Source of the DNA: Gp7-AA6 sp036001245 | GTDB lineage: Bacteria > Acidobacteriota > Thermoanaerobaculia > UBA5066 > Gp7-AA6 | Assembly: GCA_036001245.1 (NCBI GenBank) | Contig: DASYUL010000092.1 | Location: forward strand, 1-64,000 | Length of the DNA stretch: 64,000 bases | Direction of reading: 5' to 3' | Shown here: positions 33,037-41,502 of the stretch, piece by piece | Numbering within the stretch: the first letter of the stretch is position 1 | How the letters are laid out: the number at the start of each line of letters is the position of its first letter | Position numbers and translations under genes: made by a program | Notes under the pieces: model-generated | The model's database searches: none | The model's input: the letters and a program-made list of their open reading frames with translations, nothing else | What the model was told of the DNA's origin: nothing

Positions 33037-33071
33037 AGCTGTCAGCTGTCAGCCGTCAGCTCTCGGCTTTC
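33037..33071. repeat. heptamer tandem array (AGCTGTC type)
   Basis: AGCTGTC, AGCTGTC, AGCCGTC, AGCTCTC, GGCTTTC in strict 7-bp register, in the gap between infC and rpmI. Similar AGCTNTC units form the arrays at 39235-39309 and 60257-60291. Confidence 0.8.
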
Positions 33072-33080
33072 TGTCTTCTC

Positions 33081-33620
33081 TCAGGCTCCCCGGACGGCTT
33101 TTTCATGAACTTTGACCGGGGCCAGGATCTGGTAGAGACGATTTCCCAGCATCTCCGAACGCGACTCGGCGACGGCTTTCCCGGCGAGGTCGCCGAGTAG
33201 ACGATCGAGAACCTTCTGTCCGTTCTCGCGGCGCGCCATCTCGCGGCCGCGAAACTGGACAGTCGCCTTCACCTTGTCGCCGTGCGCCAGGAACTTCAGG
33301 ATGTTCTTGATCTTGAAGTCGTAGTCGTGGTCGTCGATATTCGGTCGGAACTTCACTTCTTTCACCTGGGTCGTTTTCTGTTTCTTCTTCGAGTCCTGCT
33401 GCTTTTTCTTCTGCTGGTAGATGAACTTTCCGAAGTTCATGATCCGGCAGACCGGCGGGGTCGCGGTGGGCGCGATCTCGACCAAGTCGAGCGACGCGTC
33501 CTTTGCTTTCTGAAGCGCCTCTCCCATCGGCACGATGCCGAGCGGTTCCCCCTCTGCTCCAATCAGGCGGACTTCCTTCCACCGGATCTGCTCGTTGATT
33601 CGGATGCTCTTCTTATCGAT
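33081..33620 (-). CDS. infC: translation initiation factor IF-3, ATC start
   Basis: IF-3 binds the 30S subunit and checks the start codon. The N-terminal domain shows RINEQIRWKEVRLIGAEG and the C-terminal one FRPNIDDHDYDFKIKNILKFLAHGDKVKATVQFRGREM. The frame has no ATG/GTG/TTG before MPMGEA (GTG 33533), which would lose 29 conserved residues. GGAGG (near 33630) followed six bases later by ATC (33620) gives 179 residues, the normal length. Non-ATG starts of infC (AUU/AUC) are known and allow feedback by IF-3 itself. The start overlaps the end of thrS. Confidence 0.94.
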   Translation of the reverse strand: MDKKSIRINEQIRWKEVRLIGAEGEPLGIVPMGEALQKAKDASLDLVEIAPTATPPVCRIMNFGKFIYQQKKKQQDSKKKQKTTQVKEVKFRPNIDDHDYDFKIKNILKFLAHGDKVKATVQFRGREMARRENGQKVLDRLLGDLAGKAVAESRSEMLGNRLYQILAPVKVHEKAVRGA

Positions 33621-35565
33621 CTTTCACCTCCGTCGTAAGCTCCCGGCTCCTCGCCGCAATGGCGCGGCGCGCGGCCCCCACGAAATCGTCCACGCTCATC
33701 GTCCCCGCATCGCCGCCGTGCCGCAGCCGCACCGCCACCGCGCCAGCCGACGCCTCCTTCTCCCCGATCACCAGCATCGCCGGAACCTTGTGCAGCTCGG
33801 CCCGGCGGATGCGAGCACCGAGCTTCTCGTTGCGGTCGTCGGTCTCGACGCGCAACCCTTCGTCGGAGAGGCGGGCAGCCGTCTCCCGGGCCGCGGCGGC
33901 AAACTTGTCCGAGACCGGCAGCACGACCGCCTGGACCGGTGCGATCCAGAACGGGAAGTTGCCCGCCGTGTGCTCGATCAGAATGCCGAGGAAGCGTTCG
34001 ACCGACCCCAGGATCGCGCGGTGGAGCACGACCGGCCGGTGAGGCTTTCCGTCCTCGCCGATGTAGGTCAGATCGAATCGCTCGGGCTGCGCGGAGTCGT
34101 ACTGGATCGTTCCGAGCTGCCACGGCCGCCCGATCGCGTCCTTCACGCGAAAGTCGATCTTCGGCCCGTAGAAGTTCCCGTCTCCGGGGGTGACGACGTA
34201 CGGCCTTCCCACCTTCTGGAGCGCCGACTCGAGCGCGGCCTCCGAGCGGTCCCAGTCCTCGTCCGATCCCATTCGCTGCGCCGGGCGCAGGCCGACGGAG
34301 ATGTCTACCTCGTCGAAGCCGAACGTCGAGTACACGGAATCGAGAAACTCCACAAAGGCGTGGATTTCCGCTTCCACGCGGTCCACCGGCGTGTAGATGT
34401 GGGAGTCGTCCTGGGAGAACGTCCGCACGCGCGTCAAACCCGCCGTCACGCCGGAGCGCTCGTAACGGTGGAGCCGCCCGAAATCGGCGAAACGCACCGG
34501 GAGCTCGCGGTACGACCAGAGACGCTCCTTGAACAGGAGATGGTGGCCCGGGCAGTTCATGGGCTTCACGCCGAACTCCCGGTCCTCGATCACCGTGAAG
34601 TACATGTTGTCTTTGTAGTTCTCGTAGTGGCCGGAGATCCGATAGAGCTCGGCGTCGTAGATCTGCGGTGTGATGACCTCGTCGTAGCCGCGCCGGCGGT
34701 ATTCCCCGCGCAGGTAGTCGAGAAGTGCGTTGTAGACGAGCGCCCCCTTCGGAAGGAAGAACGGCGACGCCGGCGCGAGCGGGTGGAATGTGACGAGCTC
34801 GAGCTCGCGGGCGAGCTTGCGATGGTCTCGCGCCTTCGCTTCCTCGAGCCGCTTCAGGTGCAGGTCGAGCTCCTTCTGCGTCAGGAACGACGCCCCGTAG
34901 ATGCGCTGGAGCATCGGGTTCTTCTCGTCGCCCTTCCAGTAGGCGCCGGCGGTGTGCGTCAGCTTGAAGACCCCGAGGCGGCCGGTCGAGGCGACGTGCG
35001 GCCCGCGGCAGAGGTCGATGAACTCCCCCTGCCGGTAGCATGAGACGCGATCGTCGGGAAGCTCCCGCGCGATCTGCACCTTCAGGGGATCGTTCTGGCC
35101 CTCGAAGATCGAGATGGCTTCCGAGACCGGCATCTCGAGGCGGGAGATCTCGAGGTTCTCCCCGATGATGCGGCGCATCTCCGCCTCGATCTTCTCGAGG
35201 TCGTCCGGCGTGAAGGGACGCTGCGGCAGGAAGTCGTAGTAGTAGCCGTTCTCGATGGGCGGGCCGATGCCGATCTGCACGTCGGGGAAGAGCCTCTTCA
35301 CCGCCTGGGCCGTGAGATGAGCCGTCGAGTGGCGATAGATCGGAACGACGTCCGGCGACCGCCAGGTGATGATCTCGAGCGAGGCGCCGGAGTCGAGCGG
35401 CGTCACGAGGTCGACGACCCGGCCGTCGAGCTTGCCGGCAACGGCGTCCTTCGCGAGGCGCGGCCCGATGCGCTCGGCGACTTCTCGCACGGTCGTGCCC
35501 TTCGGAACTTCGAGCGTCGTCCCGTCGGGCAACCGGATCGCGACTTTTTCCGCCAGTGCTTCCAT
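33613..35565 (-). CDS. thrS: threonyl-tRNA synthetase
   Basis: Class II synthetase of 650 residues charging tRNA-Thr. The N-terminal TGS domain (AIRLPDGTTLEVPKGTTVREVAERIG), the editing domain with HSTAHLTAQAVK and IENGYYYDF, and the catalytic motifs (MNCPGHHLLFK, RFADFGRLHRYERSG, RTFSQDDSHIY, HRAILGSVERF) are present. The C-terminal anticodon-binding domain closes the protein. It is the first gene of the thrS-infC-rpmI-rplT group, and infC starts within its last codons. ATG 35565 fits the standard TGS start. Confidence 0.97.
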   Translation of the reverse strand: MEALAEKVAIRLPDGTTLEVPKGTTVREVAERIGPRLAKDAVAGKLDGRVVDLVTPLDSGASLEIITWRSPDVVPIYRHSTAHLTAQAVKRLFPDVQIGIGPPIENGYYYDFLPQRPFTPDDLEKIEAEMRRIIGENLEISRLEMPVSEAISIFEGQNDPLKVQIARELPDDRVSCYRQGEFIDLCRGPHVASTGRLGVFKLTHTAGAYWKGDEKNPMLQRIYGASFLTQKELDLHLKRLEEAKARDHRKLARELELVTFHPLAPASPFFLPKGALVYNALLDYLRGEYRRRGYDEVITPQIYDAELYRISGHYENYKDNMYFTVIEDREFGVKPMNCPGHHLLFKERLWSYRELPVRFADFGRLHRYERSGVTAGLTRVRTFSQDDSHIYTPVDRVEAEIHAFVEFLDSVYSTFGFDEVDISVGLRPAQRMGSDEDWDRSEAALESALQKVGRPYVVTPGDGNFYGPKIDFRVKDAIGRPWQLGTIQYDSAQPERFDLTYIGEDGKPHRPVVLHRAILGSVERFLGILIEHTAGNFPFWIAPVQAVVLPVSDKFAAAARETAARLSDEGLRVETDDRNEKLGARIRRAELHKVPAMLVIGEKEASAGAVAVRLRHGGDAGTMSVDDFVGAARRAIAARSRELTTEVKDR

Positions 35566-35601
35566 GTTCTCTCGATTCCGAAGAATCCGTCCCGTAAAAA
35601 T

Positions 35602-35626
35602 CGAAAAACGCGGGTCACCCCGCGTC
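35602..35626 (-). terminator. intrinsic terminator after the tRNA-Val genes
   Basis: On the minus strand CGCGGG, loop GTGA, CCCGCG, then TTTTT (35609-35624 stem, T-run at 35608-35604). It lies between the tRNA genes and thrS and has the form of a Rho-independent terminator. Confidence 0.82.
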
Positions 35627-35637
35627 GTTTTTTCTTC

Positions 35638-35713
35638 TGGTAGGCGCTAACGGGATCGAACCGTTGACCTCTACCGTGTGAAGGTAGCGCTCTCCCAGCT
35701 GAGCTAAGCGCCT
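35638..35713 (-). tRNA. tRNA-Val (anticodon CAC)
   Basis: The minus strand folds as a cloverleaf: acceptor AGGCGCT/AGCGCCT, D-arm GCTC/GAGC, anticodon arm CTACC-TTCACAC-GGTAG, T-arm AACGG-TTCGATC-CCGTT, discriminator A and encoded CCA. The anticodon CAC reads GUG. Confidence 0.94.
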
Positions 35714-35728
35714 CCGCTTTCGAAGAAT

Positions 35729-35803
<75 letters not shown>

Positions 35804-36078
35804 GCGTCGTCCCGCCGGCGAACCGCCGTCGGGGGGCTACGGACCGGAAGCCCGCGGGGGCGTTTTCATCCCGGCCTTCGTCCCTGATTGAAAAAGAGCG
35901 GCTCCGAGTCAGCCGATTCGGAGAGCTGCGCAATGTAGCAGACCCCGCGGCGGCGTGCAACGCAGTCGCCGTGGACTGCGGCGAGTGCTCTGGACTGTGG
36001 CGGGTGCAGACCCCTGCGGGATCTGTCCCCGCGGCTGGCTCTGGACTTCGGGATCTGTCCCCGCGGCCTGCTATATTG
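35804..36078. other. intergenic region with composite family B repeats
   Basis: The first half should hold the promoter of the tRNA and thrS operon on the minus strand; no clear boxes could be placed. The second half (35971-36069) holds repeated GTGGACTGCGG, TGGACTGTGGCGGGTGCAG and GGATCTGTCCCCGCGGC segments. Confidence 0.5.
35971..36069. repeat. dispersed palindromic repeats, family B (composite)
   Basis: Three partial copies: GTGGACTGCGGCGAGTGC, TGGACTGTGGCGGGTGCAG with GATCTGTCCCCGCGGC, and TGGACTTCGGGATCTGTCC. Relatives lie at 18451-18495 and in inverse orientation at 61001-61086. It ends ten bases before the methyltransferase start. Confidence 0.72.
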
Positions 36079-37017
36079 ATGACACCACTTCGAATGGCAT
36101 CGTCTTTCCGAGCGTCGCTATCGAGTCTGGCACGACGCTGGACCTCGCTGCGCGAAGAGCGCGCCGAGACGGCCGCCGCCCGGCGATTCTGGGACGCCGA
36201 GACGGCGCGCGAAGCCGAAGACCACTACTGGGGCGCGCAGCCGCTCGTCCGGCGCGCGATCAACCGTCGGGTCACCGGCGACCCGAACCGCTGGCCCATG
36301 GAGTGGTTCGCCGCGACGTATGGAGAGCAGCCGTTCGGGCGCGGGCTGTCGGTGGGCTGCGGGTCGGGGTTGCTGGAGCGGGACGTGCTCGCCAAAGGGA
36401 TCTGCGAGGCGATGGAGGGCATCGACTTCTCCGAAGAGTCCCTGGAGCAGGCCCGGTTCGGCGCCGAGGAGGCGCACCTCTCGGAGAGACTGGAGTACCG
36501 CGTCGCGGACATCAACGCCCTGAAGCTCCCACGCGACCGGTACGACATCGTGTTCTTCCACGGATCGCTCCACCACGTGCGGCAGATCGAGCGGGTCCTG
36601 ACCGAGGTTCGCCAGTCGCTGAAATCGGGCGGGCTGGTCTACCTCGACGAGTACATGGGACCGTCGCGCTCGGAGTGGTTCGACGACGAGTGGGGCTTCG
36701 CGAGGAGCGCATTCGACTCACTCCCCGAGGACCTGAAGAACCGGCCGAGCCTGATGATCCCGCTGCCGCTCGATGACCCCTCTGAGTCCGTCCGATCGAG
36801 CGCGATCCGGCCGGCGGCGGCGCGACTCTTCGAGATCGTCGAGGAGCGGCCGTACGGCGGCAACATCCTGTGGTTCGTTTTTCCGTGCCTCGACATGGAG
36901 CGGCTGCGGCAGGATTCCACCGGAGCCCTGTCGCGCCTGATCGCGCTCGAGGACCATCTGCTCGACCGCGGTTGGATCGAGTCGTACTTCCGGGTGGTCA
37001 TCGCGAAGAAGCGATAG
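36079..37017 (+). CDS. class I SAM-dependent methyltransferase
   Basis: A soluble methyltransferase of 312 residues with the Rossmann SAM site GRGLSVGCGSGLLERDV, followed by the acidic loop MEGIDFSEESLEQAR, ADINALKLPRDRYDIVFFHGSLHHV and LKSGGLVYLDEYMG. This is the Methyltransf_11/25 arrangement used on sugars, lipids and small molecules. Substrate is unknown. The following YfhO-like and glycosyltransferase genes suggest a cell-envelope polysaccharide role. ATG 36079 follows the repeat cluster and a TATATTG that may be part of a promoter; upstream in-frame starts lie in the repeats. Confidence 0.85.
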   Translation: MTPLRMASSFRASLSSLARRWTSLREERAETAAARRFWDAETAREAEDHYWGAQPLVRRAINRRVTGDPNRWPMEWFAATYGEQPFGRGLSVGCGSGLLERDVLAKGICEAMEGIDFSEESLEQARFGAEEAHLSERLEYRVADINALKLPRDRYDIVFFHGSLHHVRQIERVLTEVRQSLKSGGLVYLDEYMGPSRSEWFDDEWGFARSAFDSLPEDLKNRPSLMIPLPLDDPSESVRSSAIRPAAARLFEIVEERPYGGNILWFVFPCLDMERLRQDSTGALSRLIALEDHLLDRGWIESYFRVVIAKKR

Positions 37018-37033
37018 TCTCTCCGCCGTCACG

Positions 37034-39289
37034 CTGAACGCCGCAAAGACCAGACGCTTCGGCGTCGCGACCCTCCTCGTTTTCGACCTCATCCTCTTCG
37101 CGCCGCTGCTGCTTCGCGGCCGCGTTCTGACCTCTCACGAGTTCGTCCGCGCCCATCACCCGTGGCGGGGAACGGAGCAGGGCCTGCTCCAGGCCGAAAA
37201 CCCCCTCCTCGCCGATCCCGCCGCCTCGGGTCAGACGACGCTCGTGCGGTATCGCGACTTCCCCCGCGGCTTCTTCTGGAACCCGTGGATCTCGTCGGGA
37301 GCGATCGGACCCTTCCATCTCGCGCAGGGTTTTCTCTCGCCGTTCGTCGCGCTTCCGTCGCTTCTCCTTCCGGAGGCGTGGATCGAGACTGGAATCCTCT
37401 TCCTCAAGTTCAACTTCGCATATCTCGCGGCGTACTTCTTCCTGCGCGGGCGGAAGTTCTCCGATCTCGCGTCGGCCGCCGGCGCCGCGACCTGGGCCTT
37501 CTCGACCGGTCAGACGGTCTGGGGACTGTGGATGCAGACCTCCGTGTCGGTCACGTACCCGCTCCTGCTCGCCGCCGTCGATCGGGCGTTCGAGGACGAA
37601 CGCCGCCCTCGCGCGCTCTTCTTCGCGGCGGCCGCTCTTCTCGTCTGCCTCGCGGGAGGCTTTCCGCACTGGATCCTCTACGGCGGGTTCGCGGCCGGTC
37701 TCTACTTCCTTTTCCGCGCCGTCGCCGATCGGGCAAACGGTCGGCGTGCTGTGACAACGCTCGCTTCGGCCGCCGCGATCGGTGTCGCGATCCTGACGCC
37801 GTCGATCCTCGCCTCGTCGCGTTTCGTGCAAGCGTCCGGATTCCGGGAGGCGCGCCGCGGCATGGGGACCGACTTCCCGCTGCCGCTCCGCCACATCCGT
37901 CTCTACCCGTTCCCGGAGTACCAGGGCACTCCCCGCCGCGCGGACTATCGCGGCGTCGGTTGGATCCCCGGTGACAACTACGTCGAGACCGCCGTCGGCA
38001 TCGGCGTCGCCGCGTCTCTCCTCGCGGCGGTCGGACTCTTCTCGAAACGGCGGCGCACTCTCGTCGCGTGGGCGGTGACGCTCGCGGCCGTGGTCGCGAT
38101 CCCGCTGTATGCCGGCGGATGGGTCTTGCGCGCCGTGGGATCCCTCCCTTTTCTCGACATCACCCTCTTCGCGCGGTCGAAGATCCTGATCGTCCTCGCG
38201 CTCGGCGTGCTGGCCGCGTGCGGGATGGACACCCTCGAGCGGCTCGCCCAAGAGAGCTTCGTTCGGCAGCGGGCGCTCGAGGTCGCGCCCTTCCTGATCG
38301 CGACCCCGCTCGCCTTTCTGGCGCTCGACTTCCACTCGATCGCGCGACCGGCGGATGCCGTGTTTCGCGAGACGCCCGGTATCGCGCGCCTCGAGGAGCT
38401 CGCGAGGAGAGACCCCGGGCGGTTTGCCGCGGCGGGGTGGACGCTCGTCCCGAACGTGTCCGAGGTCTTCGGACTGGAGGACGTGCGCGGCCACCTCCTC
38501 CACGAGATCGCCTACCGCCGTCTCCTCTCCGCCGCGGATCCAAACTCGTACGGCCGCTACGGGTCGTACGTCCTCCTGCACCCGCGGTCTTTCGATCCGG
38601 CCTCGCCGGTGCTCGACCTCCTGAACGTCCGCACGCTCGCCGCGCCGCCCGGAGCGACCTCGCCGTCCGGCCGCGACGTCGAGGCGCGGGACGCGGCAAC
38701 GATGGGAAGGATCGATCCGCGCACGGTCCGTCCGCCGCCGGACCCCTCGCGCTTCCCGCGGATCTACGACGGGCCGGACTTGACCCTGTTCGCGCGGCCG
38801 AGCGCGTTCCCCAGGTTCTGGCTCGTCTCGCGCGCGCTGACGGGCGGACTCGAGGACGTTCGCAACGCGGACCGCCAGACTCTCGCGACGGTAGTCTTCA
38901 CCGCGCCCGACGTCTCGCAACGGTTGTCGCCCGGCGAGCCCTCGCGCGGCTCGGGAGGGATGGTCCGCGTCGTCCGACTGGACCCGGAGCGTTTCGAGCT
39001 CGAGACCGAAACGCCTCTTCCGGCTCTCCTCGTCTCCTCGCAGAAGCGTTTCCCGCCCTACTGGCGCCTTTCTCTCGACGGCGCGCGCGCCGACGGCTTC
39101 GAGGCGAACGGCCTCTTTCTCGGGCTCGAGCTGCCGGCCGGCCGGCACCGGGTCGAAGGGAGATTCGCGATACCGGGCGTGGAGCTTCTGATATCCGTTG
39201 TAGGTTTGATTGCCCTCGCCGTGGTCATGATGAGAGCTATCAGCCATCAGCCATCAGCTGTCAGCCGGGCCCCCGGAGCTGAGAGCTGA
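37034..39289 (+). CDS. YfhO-like membrane protein, unusual start
   Basis: A polytopic protein of about 751 residues. About a dozen hydrophobic segments are followed by a soluble part with the YfhO signature near the end (LVSSQKRFPPYWRLSLDG and LELPAGRHRVEGRF) and a final helix. YfhO-type proteins help glycosylate lipoteichoic acid or other envelope polymers in known cases. The first regular start is GTG 37244, but a hydrophobic N-terminus (GVATLLVFDLILFAPLLL and HHPW) is encoded upstream, opening at about CTG 37034. No ATG/GTG/TTG is available there. The C-terminal ISHQPSAVSRAPGAES is encoded by a heptamer array. Confidence 0.78.
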   Translation: MNAAKTRRFGVATLLVFDLILFAPLLLRGRVLTSHEFVRAHHPWRGTEQGLLQAENPLLADPAASGQTTLVRYRDFPRGFFWNPWISSGAIGPFHLAQGFLSPFVALPSLLLPEAWIETGILFLKFNFAYLAAYFFLRGRKFSDLASAAGAATWAFSTGQTVWGLWMQTSVSVTYPLLLAAVDRAFEDERRPRALFFAAAALLVCLAGGFPHWILYGGFAAGLYFLFRAVADRANGRRAVTTLASAAAIGVAILTPSILASSRFVQASGFREARRGMGTDFPLPLRHIRLYPFPEYQGTPRRADYRGVGWIPGDNYVETAVGIGVAASLLAAVGLFSKRRRTLVAWAVTLAAVVAIPLYAGGWVLRAVGSLPFLDITLFARSKILIVLALGVLAACGMDTLERLAQESFVRQRALEVAPFLIATPLAFLALDFHSIARPADAVFRETPGIARLEELARRDPGRFAAAGWTLVPNVSEVFGLEDVRGHLLHEIAYRRLLSAADPNSYGRYGSYVLLHPRSFDPASPVLDLLNVRTLAAPPGATSPSGRDVEARDAATMGRIDPRTVRPPPDPSRFPRIYDGPDLTLFARPSAFPRFWLVSRALTGGLEDVRNADRQTLATVVFTAPDVSQRLSPGEPSRGSGGMVRVVRLDPERFELETETPLPALLVSSQKRFPPYWRLSLDGARADGFEANGLFLGLELPAGRHRVEGRFAIPGVELLISVVGLIALAVVMMRAISHQPSAVSRAPGAES

Positions 39290-39309
39290 CCGCTGACAGC
39301 CGAGAGCTC
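39235..39309. repeat. facing heptamer arrays between YfhO-like and glycosyltransferase genes
   Basis: First array: AGCTATC, AGCCATC, AGCCATC, AGCTGTC (39235-39262). Second, in inverse sequence: GAGCTGA, GAGCTGA, CCGCTGA, CAGCCGA, GAGCTC (39276-39309). Both keep a 7-bp register and could pair into one long hairpin across GGGCCCCC. The YfhO-like stop codon lies inside. Confidence 0.8.
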
Positions 39310-39315
39310 GGTCTC

Positions 39316-40284
39316 ATGAAACTCGTCATCCAGATCCCCGCGTTCAACGAGGAAGCAATGCTCCCGCGTGCGCTCGACTCGATTACGCGGCAGGTCCCGG
39401 GCTTCACGGACGTCGCCGTCCTCGTCATCGACGACGGCTCGACGGACTCGACCGCAGACGTCGCCCGCCAGAGCGGAGCCGACCGCGTCGTGCGCCTGCC
39501 CGCTCACCGGGGGCTCGCGGCGGCCTTCTCCGCCGGCCTGGAGGAAGCGCTCGCGATGGGAGCCGACGTCATAGTGAACTTCGACGCGGACCTGCAGTAC
39601 GACGCGGCGGACATCCCCGCTCTCGTCGCTCCGATCCTCGCGGGCACGGCGGACCTCGTGGTGGGTGACCGCGGCCCGGGCACCCTCGCGCACTTCTCGC
39701 CGGGCAAGCGTTTCCTCCAGAGGTTGGGCAGCTGGGTCGTCCGGCAGGCATCGGGACTCCAGGTCGCCGACGCCGCGTCCGGTTTCCGCGCCCTTTCGCG
39801 CGAAGCGGCGCGGCGCATGAACGTCTTCTCGCGGATGACGTACTCGCTCGAGACGCTCATCCAGGCCGGGTGGAAGGACCTCCGCGTCGCGTCGGTGCCC
39901 GTGCGCGCGCACCCGCCGACGCGGCCTTCCCGCCTCTTTACGTCTGCCGGCAAGTACGTGCTCGTGCAGGGCGCGAACGTCCTGCGGATCACCGCCCTCT
40001 ACAAACCGCTGAAGATCTTCTCCGCCGCAGCGGTGATCTTCCTCTTCGCCGGGCTCGCGATCGGGATCCGCTTCCTCGTGTACTACTTTCTCGGAAAGAA
40101 CCCGGGCGGGCACGTCCAGTCGCTGATCCTCGCCGCGGTCCTGATCGTCGTCGGAGCGCAGACGTTCCTGATCGCGTTACTTGCCGATCTGGTCGCGATC
40201 AACAGGACGCTCCTCGAGGAACTGAAGCTCCGGGAAACGGGAAACGGGAAACGGGAAACGGGAAACGAGGAACCGAAGCGCTGA
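39316..40284 (+). CDS. family 2 glycosyltransferase with two membrane helices
   Basis: A DPM1-like GT-A enzyme (322 residues). VIQIPAFNEEAMLPRALDSI, VLVIDDGSTDSTADVAR and the DXD-type motif VNFDADLQYD are present. Two C-terminal transmembrane helices (IFSAAAVIFLFAGLAIGIRFLV and LILAAVLIVVGAQTFLIALL) anchor it. Such enzymes move a sugar from a nucleotide donor to polyprenyl phosphate or to an acceptor at the membrane. The last residues (RETGNGKRETGNEEPKR) come from the heptamer array at 40231. ATG 39316 starts the fold directly. Confidence 0.88.
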   Translation: MKLVIQIPAFNEEAMLPRALDSITRQVPGFTDVAVLVIDDGSTDSTADVARQSGADRVVRLPAHRGLAAAFSAGLEEALAMGADVIVNFDADLQYDAADIPALVAPILAGTADLVVGDRGPGTLAHFSPGKRFLQRLGSWVVRQASGLQVADAASGFRALSREAARRMNVFSRMTYSLETLIQAGWKDLRVASVPVRAHPPTRPSRLFTSAGKYVLVQGANVLRITALYKPLKIFSAAAVIFLFAGLAIGIRFLVYYFLGKNPGGHVQSLILAAVLIVVGAQTFLIALLADLVAINRTLLEELKLRETGNGKRETGNEEPKR

Positions 40285-40327
40285 CCGCTCGCGTTTTCCG
40301 TTTTACGTTTTCCGTCTTACGTCTCCG
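40231..40327. repeat. facing heptamer arrays between convergent genes
   Basis: First: five CGGGAAA units (40231-40265). Second: GTTTTCC, GTTTTAC, GTTTTCC, GTCTTAC, GTCTCCG (40293-40327). Each keeps a 7-bp register and they are near inverse complements of each other. They lie exactly where two convergent genes end and may act as a bidirectional terminator hairpin. Confidence 0.82.
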
Positions 40328-40909
40328 TCAGGCCCAATCCCCCGGCTTCCTCGACAGGACCGGGGCGCCCTCGAGGAACGTCAGGATCGCCCGGGTGTTC
40401 TCGGCGATGCCGTAGAGGATGCGGTGCTCCGGCCGAGCGTACCCGTACCGGATCGCGTTCTCGAACTGCTGGAGGAGCGGATCGAAGTACCCGCCGATGT
40501 TCGCGAACACGACCGGCTTTCCGTGGATGCCGAGCTGCTTCCACGTGATCATCTCGATGGCTTCTTCGAGCGTCCCGAACCCTCCCGGAAAGGCGACGAA
40601 GGCGTCCGCGAGGTCGGAGAGCAGCTGCTCGCGCTCGTGCATCGTCTCGACCACCTTCAGCTCCGTCAGACCCCTGTGGGCGGCCTCGCGGCCGAGGAGC
40701 GCGCGCGGGATGACCCCGATCACCTTCCCGCCGGCCGCGAGAACCTCGTCGGCGAGCGCGCCCGTGAGCCCGAGCGACGACCCGCCGTACACCAGATCGA
40801 TGCCGCGTTTGGCGATCTCGCGCCCGAACGTCCGGATCTCGCGCTCGATGGCCGGATCCTTCGTGGTGGAACTCGTGCCGGAGTAGACGCAGACGCGCCG
40901 GACGTCCAT
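40328..40909 (-). CDS. LOG-family nucleotide phosphoribohydrolase
   Basis: A 193-residue cytosolic enzyme of the LOG (lysine decarboxylase-like, TIGR00730) family. CVYSGTSSTTKD, YGGSSLGLTGALADEVLAAGGKVIGVIP and the catalytic PGGFGTLEEAIEMITW signature are clear. Family members cleave the base from nucleoside 5'-monophosphates, in plants releasing cytokinins. Length and motifs are complete. It follows pyrE after 12 nt on the same strand, which fits a nucleotide-metabolism operon. Confidence 0.92.
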   Translation of the reverse strand: MDVRRVCVYSGTSSTTKDPAIEREIRTFGREIAKRGIDLVYGGSSLGLTGALADEVLAAGGKVIGVIPRALLGREAAHRGLTELKVVETMHEREQLLSDLADAFVAFPGGFGTLEEAIEMITWKQLGIHGKPVVFANIGGYFDPLLQQFENAIRYGYARPEHRILYGIAENTRAILTFLEGAPVLSRKPGDWA

Positions 40910-40921
40910 TGATCGGGAATC

Positions 40922-41485
40922 TTATCCGCGATGCCGGCTGCCGGGAGTGTCCATCGCGACGCCCTTCGCGCACAGGGGGCAGTCCTCAGGGAGCCAGGCG
41001 GGGATCGGCAGTGAAAGCACCGAGCGCGCGGGCACGGAGAACGCCTCTGTCGCAGCTCCGCGGTCCACGAGGGATCCTACGGCGACCACCCGGCCGCCGG
41101 CGGCCGCGACGGTCTCGCAGACCTCGCGGGTCGAGCCGCCCGTCGTGAGCACGTCTTCGACCACGGCGATGCGCTCCTGCGGCTCGATCGTGAACCCTCG
41201 TCTCAACGCGAACGCGCCGTCCTTTCGCTCGGCGAAGACCGCGCGGACGCCGAGGGCCCGGGCGACCTCGTGACCGATGATGACTCCGCCGAGCGCGGGC
41301 GACGCGATTGCGTCCGGCGCGAATTCCGCGAGCTGGCCGGCGAGCGCGCGGCCCGCCTTCTCCGCGCGATCGGGCCACATGAGGAGGCGCGCGCACTGGA
41401 GGTAGCGGTCGCTGTGGAGACCCGAAGAGAGGCGGAAGTGACCGGTCAGGAGCGCTCCGGCTTCGATGAAGTCGTCGACGGTCAT
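40922..41485 (-). CDS. pyrE: orotate phosphoribosyltransferase
   Basis: Pyrimidine pathway enzyme joining orotate and PRPP to make OMP. The PRPP-binding motif (VVEDVLTTGGSTREVCETV) and the flexible-loop region (FAERKDGAFALRRGF) are present, plus HFRLSSGLHSDRYLQC. At 187 residues it has normal length, belonging to the shorter thermophilic/actinobacterial-like PyrE type. It lies 17 nt after the NtrC-type regulator on the same strand. ATG 41485 matches the usual start. Confidence 0.94.
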   Translation of the reverse strand: MTVDDFIEAGALLTGHFRLSSGLHSDRYLQCARLLMWPDRAEKAGRALAGQLAEFAPDAIASPALGGVIIGHEVARALGVRAVFAERKDGAFALRRGFTIEPQERIAVVEDVLTTGGSTREVCETVAAAGGRVVAVGSLVDRGAATEAFSVPARSVLSLPIPAWLPEDCPLCAKGVAMDTPGSRHRG

Positions 41486-41502
41486 CGACGAGAAGCTATC
41501 AG

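Noticed and set aside
39235..40327. CRISPR-like arrays
   Set aside because: The repeats are contiguous 7-bp units without spacers, and no cas gene is present.
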